From positions 4,306,601 through 4,370,600 of the forward strand of contig CM049319.1 of NCBI GenBank assembly GCA_026874595.1: a stretch of 64,000 nucleotides of DNA, written 5' to 3'. This DNA comes from Sipunculus nudus. Its lineage: Eukaryota; Annelida; Sipuncula; Golfingiida; Sipunculidae. Positions 23,521-36,840 of the stretch are shown here, piece after piece. The notes beneath the pieces are model-generated. The model saw nothing but the letters and a program-made list of their open reading frames with translations, made no database searches and was not told the DNA's origin. A program made the translations under genes and the position numbers. Position 1 is the stretch's first letter. Every line of letters starts with the position of its first letter.

Positions 23521-24739
23521 TGGAACCCCGCCTTGCGACCACCCCACAATTGCGACCACCCCACAATTACGACCATTTTGCTTGGTCCCGAATTTTTTTT
23601 AGTTTATTTATGTTTAAAAATGACTCAAAATTACGACCACCCCTGAATTCAGAATTACGACCAGATTTCCTGGCCCCAGCGCTAATGCGACCCCGCTAAT
23701 GCGACCACCGCCGAGAAGTACTGAAACAACATTTGTCACGAGTCAATGGCTGCGTCTATAGTCACAGGCGCCTTAACGAAAGATCAAAGCGGGTAACAAG
23801 GTTTCTTTACCCGAGTGTTAATCTGGTCCCGCATATCTTCCCGACTCTGTGTCTTCGTTGACACTCGTTGAGGTGTAGGTTATAAATCAAAGAGGGTAAC
23901 CATCGGCCTGATTACTTAATGAGCCGGTCTGACCTGGGGTCAGATGCTTATTGCCCCTCAGTGATCACCTGTATTACAGCTACCTGAAGTGTGGGCTTGC
24001 GGGCTTAATATTTCAACTCATCACATATTGTTCGATCCTCATTAGTAAAAATTAACGACCTAGTTAATCCTAAATGTGTTCATACCTTATTGACACTGGG
24101 TATTGAGTAGTCAGTAAAATGTATAAATAAAGCTTGCATGGGGGAAAATCCCTCACATTAACTTGCCTTTTCTGATAGATCGTTGTCAGTTTATTTCTCT
24201 ACTGGTTAAGTTTGCATTTAAATTGCTTGCTGTTAGGACTCTGAAAAAGCTCTCCTTGAAGGATAAAGTGGCGTTAATCAAGGCGGCAACACCACGCGCA
24301 GTTAGTACCAAATGGCTCAGCAGTTTAGCGTCGGGAAAACTGAATTGCACGCAATATATATTCAAGCGGAAGGATAAATATATGACAGCCATGTATTATG
24401 TTCAATGTGCATTCAGTAGGTTGTAATCGTATTGCCTTAGTGTTATTATTTGTTAATCATCAGTCACTACGTATGTGTACATGTATATTCATTTTTATCA
24501 TGAATAAATATGTTAAGCAACGCACACACAAAAAAAATCATTCATAATAAGGGTCATCCGCAAAAGGAAAATATTTTGTTATAATTCACATTAAAGATAT
24601 GCAATAGATAAACTCTGAAACACATTAAATATGAGCGTGTTATATGCGACCACGGTAAGAGTTTCACAAATACGACCACCCCCAAATTACGACCACTTTG
24701 CTCTGTCCCCAGGGTGGTTGTAATTGTGGGGTTCCACTG
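23518..24739. mobile_element. pogo/Tc1-like DNA transposon with TA flanks
   Basis: CAGTGGAACCCC at the left and GGGGTTCCACTG at the right are exact inverted repeats, each flanked by TA. The ends continue with mirrored GACCACCCC / ATTACGACCA phrases, giving imperfect inverted repeats beyond 30 bp. At 1222 bp it is too short for a full transposase. CAGT-starting ends and TA target duplication fit the pogo/Tigger branch of the Tc1/mariner superfamily. Integration into a TA microsatellite is expected for such elements. Confidence 0.8.
24163..24426 (+). pseudogene. Possible transposase helix-turn-helix remnant inside the pogo-like element
   Basis: The frame reads LKKLSLKDKVALIKAATPRA and ends in YIFKRKDKY. 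The first part resembles the start of the CENP-B/pogo-type N-terminal DNA-binding domain ('LSLxEKxxII'). The end resembles its 'IxKRKD' close, but the middle does not align, so a frame disruption is likely. A weak call, helped by its position between pogo-type ends. Confidence 0.35.
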
Positions 24740-24763
24740 TATATATATATATATATATATATT
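24740..24763. repeat. TA microsatellite flanking the pogo-like element
   Basis: Continuation of the TA target tract on the right side of the transposon. Confidence 0.9.
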
Positions 24764-27700
24764 TATATGGTGTAGTTTTCTTTAACAAATTGTTTGACAC
24801 TGAATAAAATGTTTTAAAAAAGTAAAGAGGCAGCTAAGCATATCAGCAACAGAACAATGTCTGAAACTTCTGATACACAATCCTGGGTAGCTGCCTACTG
24901 ATACTCACAGGAAACCGTTCAGTGACCCTTATAATGACCTTGATCCAGGAATATTTAGACAGAATAAAGTAGGAGACTGTAAGATAAATCAGGCACTAAC
25001 CTGTCAATCAACCAAGAATAATTTCATTTGTGCTATATATATGGAGGTCATGCACAAAGAGATGAGGTGAGGGTCTTGGCCAATAAGGATTTCAACACAT
25101 TTGTATAAGTGATTTAGGGTCAATTGACAGAGCATGTCCTATTCCTCATATAATAGCAGCACAGTTGAATGCAACATGCTGATCTAATCTGGCTTACAGA
25201 TTAAACATATACATGTAGTGGTATGTACCAATTATAAACACTAGGGAAAAACATATTCTGTCTTAAGAAATGATGTTCAATGATATTTGGCAATCTACCA
25301 CAGAATCCTTCTATCAAATTGCTCAAAAAGGAGGTACAGATATAATTCTCCTTAAAAATATTAATTTGATGTAAACTTCAGTCATATTTTGATAAAAAAA
25401 TATTGATCTTTACACTGGATGGATGGTGCTAGCCGACAGTGTTAAATGAATATAGGTAAGTATATGGTGTTCCAGCTAATGTTTAAATAAAACGTTAATT
25501 CACACTGCCTTCATCCCAGACACAGGGGTTATTCAACCATGTATATTCATATACCTCTAAGTATCTCTGTACACAAGATTTTATTGAAATTTTGTGACAA
25601 AAAAGGGCAATGAAGAGTTATTTTTTTTTGTTAGTCCCCTCATATGTATGTGGTGAGGTAGCTAAAATTTTCTTTTCATTTTGAACATCTGCCTCTTATC
25701 AAAAAGAGTGCCACTAATACTGACATCTGGTGGAGGGTATTGGAAGTTACTTATAGAGGTGGGCATTAAACCAAGATAGGCACTGGCTTGTTGAGCTGAA
25801 ATTTTTCTACATGTACACACACCAAGTTAAAAGTAAACTTGATGGAATACAATTTAATCAGATATTTCACACTTACCTAAACAGATCTGGAATTTTATTA
25901 AAGTTCCTGGTACTTCAAAGACCTTGGAATTTTGTTAACTCGAAAGTCTGACTGTATGATTTCAAGTTGATTATAATAACTGATAGTACTATATTGCAAA
26001 CTTCCATATAACATATTGTAGACACAACCATATATTTTTATAAAATATACATGTGCATTTTTTAAGAATGTATGATGGATGGAATGAAATGTCTAATAAT
26101 AATGATAATGATGAAATACTAGCAGCCTACCTTTGATTGTCACATGTGAAAGGTGATATATGGGTTTTAGTTTGTGTGAAAGTCGATGGCATATCATGAA
26201 TGCTTTTAAACTGGAGCAAGGAAATAGGACACACAGGCACACCAAGGATAATGTAAAGGTATGAATCCATCAGCTGAGTCAGTTTGGTTGTGGTTGGACA
26301 TATAGCAGCAGTGAAGAGGCTGGAGTAAACTGCAAGGCTGGCAGATGCCAATCATTGTGAATTATAGTAGGTTTAGTTTTTGGGAACTCTTAATACCCTA
26401 AGACCAAACTCATTGGATCCCTTGTCAAAGGTGGTAGTCTTGAAGAGTAACAAAACATGTGGTCCAACTTTGTACAGCCAGAGTTAGAAAGAGCCTGTGT
26501 TCTCCATGAACAACATTACCATAAATAACTTAATATTTTAAGACACATGTTTATACAGCATGATCCAAGTATTCTCTACCTGTATGAGACATGGGTATCC
26601 CAGAAATCACCTGTTTGTTCAGTGTAAATCCCTGTCCCAACCTGGTTTCACCACTGATGGTTGTGTGGTATTTACTGTACAACCCGTTCACAGGCAATAG
26701 CTGCCATTATTTACAGTCTTACACCTAACCATGTACATGTACTTGATACACAGGGGTCATACAGGGCCACATATGGTGTAAACAGCCTGCTTATGTAGGC
26801 AGTATAACTGAATATGGTTCAATCATTCTATAGAGCTAAGGTCTATCTGGTATTTTAAAAGTTTAGACTCAGAGGCTTAACTCATAACATCTATTTCAAT
26901 GGGTAATAATCTGCTACCTGGTTCACCCCTTCTCCAAAAACTCTAGAGTGCATGTGCAAATTAGTGCTGTAACAATACTATTTATAGTATAAAGCTCAGG
27001 ATACAAAACTCAAAAAGATACAGATCTGATTTATATTTTCTCAACAAATTGTTCAAAACAAATGCTCCTTTTATCACACAAAGATAAGAACCTATTGTTC
27101 ATACAGTTTATTTCTAAAACAAACAAAAATAGTCCTATAAGTAATTGGCTATACACTAAATGACATTAGTATGCATCTGAAATATAACCCCTTCTGTTGA
27201 CTGATTCCAGCCATGTCCTAAATCTGCTACATGTTTCGCCCCTTATTCAATAATTCTTGAGTCCATGTGCAAATTAGGGCTAAAACAATATCTTTAAAGA
27301 TAAATAGCTCGAGATAAAATGCGCAATATATATAATGTACATGAGACATATTATAGTTTCTAAACCAATGATTCAAACCTAATGTTCCTCTTTGTTAATA
27401 CAAAGAAAAGAAAACTTCCTATAAAACAATTTTATTTCTAAAACATGAACAAAATTCAATGTCCAACATGCCATTGCCCCATTACTTATGAATATTTTTA
27501 TGATACATCTGAAAGAGCCCATTCTCATCACTTATTGAAGCAGTGATTAACTTTGGCAATCCAAAGTGTTTTAGACCCACTTTGGTCAAAAGGTTTTGAA
27601 TCCAGCTCAGGATTGGGTTTCAAATCATTTTCCAAAGTGAATCAAATTATCTGTTCTGCTCAAGTGGTATGTGAACCTTCAATACACATTCTGAATTCTG

Positions 27701-28558
27701 TCAGATGCTATTAAATTGTACCACATGTGAAATTTACATCTTGTGCATTGCTGTCACTGGTGCCCATGTGAGTGCCCAAAACTGTTTGAAACTAATTAGA
27801 TCAATCAGCATTACCCAAAATGTTTTAAACCATTTTTTGTGTGAAGGTGTATATTATTACAGCCTTGGTGGAGATGTGACTGGGCAAATAAATAAATGAA
27901 ACCAGGCCGAAAATTGTAGAGAGTTACAGACATGTTTATAAGCCATAACAACCAGTGATATAAACATGTTGACGCAGTCATTGATATCAACTGTTCAGCC
28001 ATTATCACAAGCTGTTCTTTTATACATCATGCTATAGCATGTATGTGCCTTATCAATCAAACAACACATCATCAGTAATACAGTCCATGCACAGTTTATT
28101 ATTTTCCCTCACACCTGGCCTTTATGTTACAGTCATGCCTGAGCTTGTCTGTTCTACAGCACTGATTATATATTAATATATAAGAATATCTCCTAGGACA
28201 AAGAGACAGGTACCTAGAGATATGTACATATCTTTAGGATATCTTTCTGTGGTTTTATACCTGACTGCTTTCACCAGATGTACATGAGGTTACACTGGTC
28301 CATTGATTTGTTATCAGTAGGATTGCTACCTCATTATAACATTTTATGCATCACTCCCACAACTACGAGACATGAGCTGCAGAAATATACAACACAGTAA
28401 CATTATACAAATATATATGTATTTAAGTGAAGGCATCAAGCTGGCTATAATCAGCAAACTTTTCAGTGATTGGTATCAACCTCTCACTACATGTATCAAA
28501 TTATGTGACAAGACCTACAAATCAATAAAATTATACTACACTCTAATAATTATATATA
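24764..28558. other. Intron or flank with no clear feature
   Basis: AT-rich and CpG-poor. GACTGTAT near 25950, preceded by TTGTTAACTCGAAAG, may be a decayed pogo-type end. No exon recognised on either strand. Confidence 0.4.
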
Positions 28559-30710
28559 TGTTGAGGCCCAGATTAGAATCTGGCCCAATTCAAAACTGGG
28601 CCAGCCCAGATCAAAATTTTGATTTGGACCGGCCCAGATCAAAATTCTAATCTGGGCCAGACCAGTTTTAAACTGGGCCAGCCCAGATTAAAATTTTGAT
28701 CTGGGCCGGTCCAGATTAAAATCCTGTGGTGAAGACTTCAGGATTTAAATCTGGTCTGGACTGATTTTAAACTGGGCTGGCCCAGATTAGAATTTTGATC
28801 TAGGCTGGTTAAGTTTACAATCCTGTGGTGGACTTATTTTAAACTGGGCCAGCCCAGATCAAAATTTTAATCTGGGCTAGTCAAGATTACCATCCTGTGG
28901 TGGACTGATTTTAAACAGGGCCTAACCAGATCAGAATCCTAATCTACTCTTAAGCTAGCTTGATTTTATCATCTTAAATCAGATATTACAGTAAACATTT
29001 ATTCCAGATACACCATTTTGAAGGGCACAAAACACATAATGAACAATATCATTTAAAATATTTTAGTGAGGAAAAAGCTAACGAACAAATGTAATGTGCT
29101 TCTTTGGATTCATCTATTCTCCAAGCATGCAAGTTCATATTTGAACTTCACCTAAACCAACTACCATAATTGATCACAGTTTAGAATATGTGTCAGTTCT
29201 GAGACATCTGCTTGACTTAATATCAAAATTTTCAACTTAACTGAGATAATTTTCTGTACTGAAAATCAATATTACATGTGTAATATTAAATATATACATG
29301 CATAATTAAATACAAGCTTTACTCATTTATAAGTGAACAAAAGTAATTTATCAGTCCTGATGCTCATTTGGGTGGGGTGAGCAGCATGACATTGTGCCTT
29401 TACATGGAGCTAGGGAGAGGTTTGTGATACCATTACTGTAATTTTCAATAGCAGAAAATCCCCAGCTGAGAAAATGATATACGATTACTGTCATTTGGCA
29501 GTCTCAAAAATAGAGGTGAACATGCGTGAAAATTGGATTTAGAATTTTATTTCAGAGGGTGACGAACATGGTGGAGGTTTCACTTTGGAGTTAATACCTT
29601 AAAAAAAGCTAATCTATTAACTGATAACTAATCTAATTTGAAAATAGTTAAATGCTGCAATACAAATATTCCCAACCTTCAATAGTTAAAATGCTGAGTT
29701 AGTGAATATTGTTCCCACTGTTCTATCTAAACACATTTTGATCATGTTAATAGTTCACACAAATTAGCAAATATCAACCTAATTTATGTAAACTAGATAT
29801 ATATTTTTCTGTTTGCTAAATTTCAGTCACCTAATTTCAATGACTTAAGTTCAGGTATCTTAATAGATGTTTCAGGGCCTTCTTTCCTTAATATGTAGTA
29901 TGTTATAAGTTCTAGGTCTAGGTCCAGTGTTACAATATGTGCAAATTTTTTAATGGGTGACTGGGGGGGGGGGAATCACAGACCAAAAACCCCAACTTAT
30001 GATAAATGAAAAATAACTTTTAATAACAAATAAAATTTTGAATTTACAGGTCTTGGATCACAAGCTTAACATTGTGTAACATATATATTAATAATTATTG
30101 ATTAAATTTCGTCTAAGTTTGCTGAATTAATGCACATGTTCTGCAAGCTATATTTGTAGTTTTTAGCTGTTAAATACCAATGTTTAACATGAATATTCTA
30201 TAATTATATTTCAGAAATTTCACACAGGAGGTAAAATTACAAAATAAAATGAATAAATTTTGTCAAAATAAATATAACAGGAGTCCAACCAATGATTTTT
30301 TCATAGAATATGAAATAAAATTATAAGATATTAATTATTTTTGACTTACAATGTTTTAAAAATTCAATGAATTGATTAAAGGCCTGCTAGGTAAATATAG
30401 TGTAATTGAAGCCAGCCTAGGAGTAGATTAGGATTCTGATCTGGGCTGGCCCAGTTTAAAATCAGTCCACCACAGGATTGTTAACCTGACTAGCCCAGAT
30501 CAAAATTCTAATCTCGGCTGGCCAAGTTTAAAATCAGTCCAGACCAGATTTAAATCATGAAGTCCAGGATCAAAATTTTAATCTGGGCTGGCCCAGTTTA
30601 AAACTGGTCTGGCCCAGATTAGAATTTTGATCTGGGCCGGTCCAAATCAAAATTTTTATCTGGGCTGGCCCAGTTTTAAATTTGGCCAGATTCTAATCTG
30701 GGCCTCGACA
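28559..30710. mobile_element. 2.15-kb foldback element
   Basis: The left end TGTTGAGGCCCAGATTAGAA (28559 on) is mirrored at the right as TTCTAATCTGGGCCTCGACA (to 30710). The arms (about 28559-28960 and 30410-30710) are built of short internal repeats of the type GGGCCAGCCCAGAT and AAAATTTTGATCTGGG. The arm ends also mirror each other (CCTAATCTACTC against GAGTAGATTAGG). The 1.4-kb middle has no transposase. TA repeats flank both sides. Foldback-type or large MITE; the mobilising family is unknown. Confidence 0.8.
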
Positions 30711-30792
30711 TATATATATATATATATATATATAACTCTGAAGAAAAACAACACTGTTAATAGAGCACTTTACATCGGAGGGTAACACTACC

Positions 30793-30884
<92 letters not shown>

Positions 30885-30930
30885 ATATATAAATATACAA
30901 ATCTAAATATATATATATATATATATTTAA
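30711..30930. repeat. TA-rich microsatellite cluster
   Basis: Two TA runs, the longer about 30798-30890 with single interruptions, adjoin the right end of the foldback element. Confidence 0.9.
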
Positions 30931-31289
30931 ATGAGGGAGCTGACTAGATTCAGCAAAATTTCTGTGATTGGTATCATATATTTAATACAGGAATTACTCA
31001 AGGTAGCTTAGCAGATTTTCAAAGTTAAAGTATTGTAAACCTGTAACAAACTATTGAATATATGTATTACAAATTGTGTGGGCACTGTTCATTACAAAAT
31101 GCTGTACCTACTGTCAACTGTTGATTGATTTAAATAATTTTGAATCAATTTCCAACAGCACTGGTGACACATTAATCACTTGTACCTATTACAAACAAGG
31201 GAAAAGTTGATCTATGGAACAGATCTAGTATGCCTCCCGCATGTTGTGGGAATATACATGTAGGTGGAAAAAAAGTTGTGAATACAATA

Positions 31290-31540
31290 CATGTATGAAA
31301 TTTGAGATGGTCAATGTTTACCATGATTACCTCTGTGACCTTGAAAACTGCATGAAGGTCATCCATATTCGAACTCAACCTAGCCCTTTATCAAAGCTGC
31401 AAGTTTGGTGACTGTACCTCAAATTCTTTTCAAGTTATTGCATTAGAAAATATGTGACAGAAGGACAGCATGATGGACGGATGGACAGAAAGACGGACCC
31501 TAACCATTTCTATGTCTCCCACCGACGGCACCTTTGGCAA
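31290..31540. mobile_element. Remnant of a GGAC-tailed element
   Basis: GACCTTGAAAACTGCATGAA, a CGAACTCAACC phrase and a GGACGGATGGACAGAAAGAC tail at 31474-31500 resemble the 45.4-46.3 kb element. No clean terminal hairpin is seen. Confidence 0.4.
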
Positions 31541-31805
31541 TGGTTTGGGCAATTACAAGAAAAGGTGTGCCTCTTTACTTGCAAAATTACATATATGAAA
31601 CTGGTGACCTTCTTTTTGCCAGTACTATTAAGTGTTGAGATATTTATGTACAGATAAAACTTGCAGTTATAATTCAAAGGTGTCTGTGAAAAAAATAACA
31701 GGTATTACATGTTATTGTATAAAAGAAGATGTAGAAATCAAAATTCCAGTTTCAGACTAGTGACAAGGCAGTAGAATATTAATGCTGATTTTATATCCTG
31801 GTGTT

Positions 31806-33065
31806 AACCAGGCCTGGGGACCACTACACCTGAAGACCCTGGGTGTGTAACTGTCCCCATTGCTTGGTCATACCACTGGGGAACCCCCCAAAGGCACACT
31901 CTTTTGTGAGCGAAACACAACCATCAGGGTTGGGCAGGTAATACCCAGGTGGGTAAACCTGGGCGGGTAATACCCCTTATTACCCGGGCAGGCAATAAGC
32001 GTTAAAACTCACATGCGGGTTTTAATGGGCAATATGATTTTTGCTTTTCTAGAAACATTCTGTTCAATCTCAGAATGGCTGCATAAAATGCATATAATCA
32101 TATAAAGAGGAAAAACTACAGTGATTGTCCATGGAATAAGTTTAGGTTTCATGGATCAGAGATCACTATGACTGAAAAGACCTAGAACTAAAGATCTCTC
32201 ACATGCACTGGATATATATAGCAGAATCATACCATAATGAAATCCTTTGTAACTCTTTGATTTCCTAGGCTGAACTCCACTATAACCTGTCATATTCTTG
32301 TTATAATAATAACTCCCAAAGTGTCAGTGCCCAGTGGATGCCATTGCTTTTGCAGCAAAGTCCCAGTGAGGTGTCACTGTGGCTTCACCTGTGTGGTATC
32401 CTATACATATGCTGCTAATTAGATGACACTTGGCAGCCAGTAACCATCTTGGGTCGACCAGTTTGTGTACACACCCAATAAGTAATCCATTTACTTTCAA
32501 CCTTTCATTGATTCAAAGGAAATTATTTCAAAATCATTAAATAATTACAAATGATAGATTCAGATAGAAATATGATTGAAATAATTGGAGTTACATTGTA
32601 CGGTAGGTTTATACTCCATTTTAAAGACTCCTGATTTTTTTAATTATCATTATAACTGCTATATATCACCAATATCAGTTATATATTATATATATTTATA
32701 TAGTTATATACATTTTAAAGCAAAGAAACATACTGATCACAGTATTTCCTAAGCTGGTACAAGAAATTTAGAGTTCAGTCAGTTGCAATTTGAGACTATA
32801 TTGTTCATAAAACCTGTAAAACCCATAAAACCCAGGTTTACCCGGGTTAACCAAGTAAAACCCACTGAGCTGGGTTTTATGCTTAAAACCCGGGTTTTGC
32901 CCAACCCTGACAACCATGGGGCACAACCCATTTAGTCTGCAAAGTGCTCACCCTGGGTTGGGTCCAACCATGAAAAATCTCACCGCCTCAGCTGAGACTT
33001 GAACTCACAACCTCCCAGCTTTGAGTCCTAGACTAAAGAAGCCCGTCATCTGATCATTATTCTTG
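31806..33065 (-). mobile_element. Probable tRNA-derived SINE, split by a hAT insertion
   Basis: Read on the minus strand, 33065-32918 contains a T-arm-like B box, GAGTTCAAGTC (33006-32996), in a tRNA-like head. A body with GGACCCAACCCAGG follows. The body continues beyond the hAT insertion into 31924-31806. Joining the two flanks over one copy of the 8-bp duplication gives a continuous sequence. The A box is not clear, so the SINE label is tentative. Confidence 0.5.
31925..32909. mobile_element. hAT-type non-autonomous transposon
   Basis: The ends are CAGGGTTGGGCA (31925-31936) and TGCCCAACCCTG (32898-32909), exact 12-bp inverted repeats. Each is flanked by the 8-bp direct repeat ACAACCAT (31917-31924 and 32910-32917). 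CA..TG ends with an 8-bp duplication are the mark of the hAT superfamily. The 985-bp body holds no transposase; near both ends it carries motifs such as GGGTAAACCTGGG and its inverse. The perfect target duplication suggests a fairly recent insertion. Confidence 0.9.
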
Positions 33066-33334
33066 CCCGAGTCTGCAACTGACTCTCTAAAAATTGTTTC
33101 TAATATAACACCTCTATTTTTAGACCCTCCTTTCAAACATGGCACCAAGAAATTCTAGTTCAAGGAGTGCAGCACAATTAATTTCTATTACACTGTTTTT
33201 CAGTATATTTCCTACATTCTACAATATACTTCCTCCTGTATTTTTCTGCTGCTTGATCTACCTGGAGAAGTCCATTATTCACTTCAAAGCTACCTCTTAT
33301 ACGTGACCTCATCACTACTCACTTGCACCTGATA

Positions 33335-33631
33335 AGACCAAAAAAATAAAAGTTATGGTTCTCAGGCACCGCTCATGTCAATTTTAACCCCCCGCATCAA
33401 AAATTTTTATATTGATTTTTATCTTCAAGAAGATAATTAAAACAATTTATGTAGTGCTTTTACCTGTTTAAAAAAACAATTGTTATTTACATGCTTTTCC
33501 CTGATCATATGATATTTTTATCAAAACATTTTTTTTAATAATACAAAAAAGGTCAAAAATAAAATACCACCTGCCTGCACTGATTTCTGAAAAAAAAGTG
33601 GCGGAGAACCATACCTTTTTGTTTTGGCCTA
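33335..33631. mobile_element. MITE, family copy 2
   Basis: Left end AGACCAAAAAAATAAAAG then ATGGTTCTCAGGCAC; right end GGAGAACCATACC then TTTTGGCCT. Same family as copies at 3976-4316 and 54501-54818, with more decay at the right side. Confidence 0.75.
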
Positions 33632-35816
33632 AACACTTTGATTTTAAGATGCAAATGCTATCAATGGCTATGTTGCAGGTATCAGTACCATCATTTCAAT
33701 AAACTTTATAAAGCCACCTATTCACCTACCTTACCTGTAGAAGTTATTCTGTGTATATATTAAGGTGGCAGCAATGGGAAAAACCAATATATCTAAAAAC
33801 AGTCGAAAAGTTGTTTTAAATGCATATTAGACCCCACCAACAGTATGTACTGCTTGGCCATGGTTGGCATGGATAGTGCTACAGGCTACTACTCTATTGA
33901 GTTTAATACCGGGTACAGATGGTCATGTAGCTCTTGTTGTGGGTAGAAAGTCATTCCATTCATTGTAATAGAAAAAATAAACTTACCATTTATCAAGCTG
34001 CATCAATATATCACATTAATATGCATCTGTAATAGAGTTTTACCCTTTATGTTCCATTTTTGCTGTTACAACTGGAGGAAAAGAAGTAATATCAAATTTT
34101 CTTCACAGTAATAATAAGTGCCAATACTTTCCTACATACTGATCATTCAGCAGTAATTTTGGTCCCTATGGAGTCTAAATATTTGTATTAATGATAATAT
34201 GCAGGGTTTATTTGGTCTCTCTTTATGCTACACAAGGAATTTGTGCCCAAACATCTTTGGACAGATCTGTCTGATGATCCACAGGGTAAACTCTCAATGG
34301 AGTAGCCTGTAGCACCATCCATGCCAACCATGGTCAAGTGGTACATACTCTAGCTAATTAGACCCATAAGTATCTGATTAAAATTTTAATATTTTTTTTT
34401 ATTTCCTCATAGGAAAATTCTTAGTTTTGATTTTTAAGTGTTCTGGGCACCTGATAAAATGTCACACCCTGCCCCTTACTCAGGCCATTCCCTTTCCATA
34501 CCCAGTCAATCCAATTTCTGTAAGTTTTCTCCCTGACAGTGACCTAACCTTGCCGGTTCCCACAGAGCTATTCACTGGCCTTGAGTGGGGACAGATCAGC
34601 AGACTAACCTTCCTGGCCTTGCCTATAATGTTCATTTATCCTGAGCTTTCACTTTACCTGAGAGCCATATGATCGATCTTCAGTGTGGGGTCATCTCAAA
34701 AGGGATATTGTGAACAAAATCAATACTAATCCTTCAACTCATTTGCTTTCCTTTTCTTGAAAATAAAAACATCAAAATAAACATCTTACATGTTTACCTT
34801 TACCTTCGCTGCCATACAAAGATGTCAATTTTTTGTCCTCAGGACACATTTATTTTATTTCTACCTTCACTTCAAAGTACAAATGGAGGCTCCACAATGA
34901 GACAGCTTGCTTTCAGTTTTCATTTTCATAAATATATTTACCCTTTATGATAATTTATCCTATATTCAGGTACAGTAAGTCAGTTGACTAGATGACTGGG
35001 AAAATAAGGGGTGAAAGTGAAAACACAGACTTACCATCTATAAATATCATAACTGATGATGGTCACATGCAAATCTCTTAAATTCTGACTTTCTCTGCCC
35101 TAATACACAGAATAATGAAGTCTATTGTTTGTCATGATCACAGTTCAATCTGCCATAATTTGTTTAAAATATGATAATTTAATATATTGCACTGATCATT
35201 TTGGTCGAATTTAAAATGTTATCAACACTGTAAGGAATCATGACTCTATCTACTCATGATCACATTTAAAATAAGCTGTAACTATTAATATATATTAAAT
35301 ATATAACATAAATATTTTGAGTTCACATTCATAACTGTAACATCAGAATTTCAAATTGATGATTCATAATTAATAAATATAATGTTACAGTTATGATAAT
35401 TATTTTTCTATATATTTTGTTCCACTCTTACATAGAGATGCAACACCATGATCATGATGACATTCAAATTAACTGTAATTTCTTTCGCATATATCACAAA
35501 ATTTAATCCCTCGTCATCAAAAAGCCAATCAAAGTATCTGGTTATAGGCTTACAGTATGAGCATTCTTTTATAAATTGGCAGTAATGGAGGTGGGAGACC
35601 TCAGAACATAATTCAGGGATACAAGCTAAAACTGTCAGAGAATTGTGTTCCAATGGAAAACCTGAAGTAATGTATTCATTTGTTTTTTGTTGTTTTTTTT
35701 TTGTATCATGCTTTAATTTGTTTAGTCTGAATGAAATGGTCCTCACTTAATAATTTGTTGAGAATGTTTCTTTAATGCATTTAGCTGTGTGAGCTGTAAG
35801 TCATAGGTGAGGGTAA
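33632..35816. other. Intron or flank with no clear feature
   Basis: AT-rich. A 112-codon minus-strand open frame at 35408-35746 has no recognisable family and no convincing splice border. The GGAC-type and hairpin element ends seen elsewhere are absent. Confidence 0.4.
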
Positions 35817-35940
35817 GTGATGGTTAAGGCAGTAAAAGGCAGTTTTAGGCAGGTTATAACCTATTTTAGGCAGTTAAAGGCAGGTTTTAGGCTCTGCCTT
35901 ACCAAAAACAGGTTTTGGGCAGCTGAAAACCCAACCCTAT
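35817..35940. mobile_element. Fragment of a second hAT-like element
   Basis: Repeats of AAGGCAGTTTTAGGCAGG and the end TTTTGGGCAGCTGAAAAC then CCAACCCTA. A related fragment lies at 40500-40606 and ends in TTGCCAACCCTG. Both resemble a hAT right end, but no matching left ends or duplications were found. Confidence 0.35.
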
Positions 35941-36329
35941 TAGAAATGCAGCATTATCTGGGCAAACACACATACAAACATAACTATATACAGAGAGAAA
36001 ATATGAAAGGATTTATATAAATAGAGATTAAATAATAGATTAAATAAAAGAGATTAAAAATTATATTTTGGTAGTGCCTGTTAATTAAAAACTTGATTAA
36101 ACTTGAGAAGATTTGCTTAAAATATGTCACGACAATTGAAACCTGGTTAGCTATCCTTTCATATACACCAGTTAAAGAAGTTACAGGACAAGGTAATATT
36201 CTATATAACACAATGCAAGTATGTGTGTTGTTATCAAAATTTTTACTTGCGCATGTTTCTTATAAATATGACTAATCATATTTTGAATAAATATATATCT
36301 TTATTCGGTCCATCTTATTTCTGGTTGAA

Positions 36330-36840
36330 TAAGCTAGTTCTAATAATGATGCGAGTGTGTTTGTGGTAACGAGGTAGCCCGGTGGCCGAAATGGTGCCCC
36401 GCCACCCAAGTCGCAGCCGATATGGTTGACTGGCCAGAGTCAGGGCCCAGCAGTGGCTCCGTCGGGTTGCGGCCAAAATGGTTTTGCATTGAGGCCTGTG
36501 GCCGATACCATGGGTGGCTGAAATCAACAAAATTCCATCATTCCAGGTAGCAAGGCACATCAGGAAACCCAAAGGGTCCTGATAATGAAATTACATTGGC
36601 CAATGAAACTATGTGCCACACAAAAATCGTCTCATGCTCAAGAAACCTATACAGGTTCTTTGAAGACTGCAAGATGCCAGCCAACAGGAAATCATACATT
36701 ACTGATACCGATACCTGAAACCTTCCAGAAGCCAAGCAAATTAGCCTTGTGCCTGCATCGCCCCAGTCAGTTTGGTAGTTTTTATAAATCTTTTAGAAAA
36801 ACAAGGGACCCATGGGTCACGGCGCTCAGCTGATCGTGAT
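36330..36840. repeat. CG-rich patch with GGCCGAAATGG-like repeats, then CATGGGTC palindrome
   Basis: GTGGCCGAAATGGTGCC, GCAGCCGATATGG, GCGGCCAAAATGG and TGGCCGATACC recur at 36380-36520 in otherwise AT-rich DNA. At 36801-36830 ACAAGGGACCCATGGGTCAC contains the perfect palindrome GACCCATGGGTC (36807-36818), followed by GCTCAGCTGA. A near copy of the last part is at 56839-56870, so it probably marks the end of a dispersed repeat. Confidence 0.45.

Noticed and set aside
23225-23699. Open frames with long Tyr-Ile runs
   Set aside because: They are translations of a TA microsatellite.
35408-35746. 112-codon minus-strand open frame
   Set aside because: It looks somewhat protein-like but has no family, no splice borders and no neighbours to support it.
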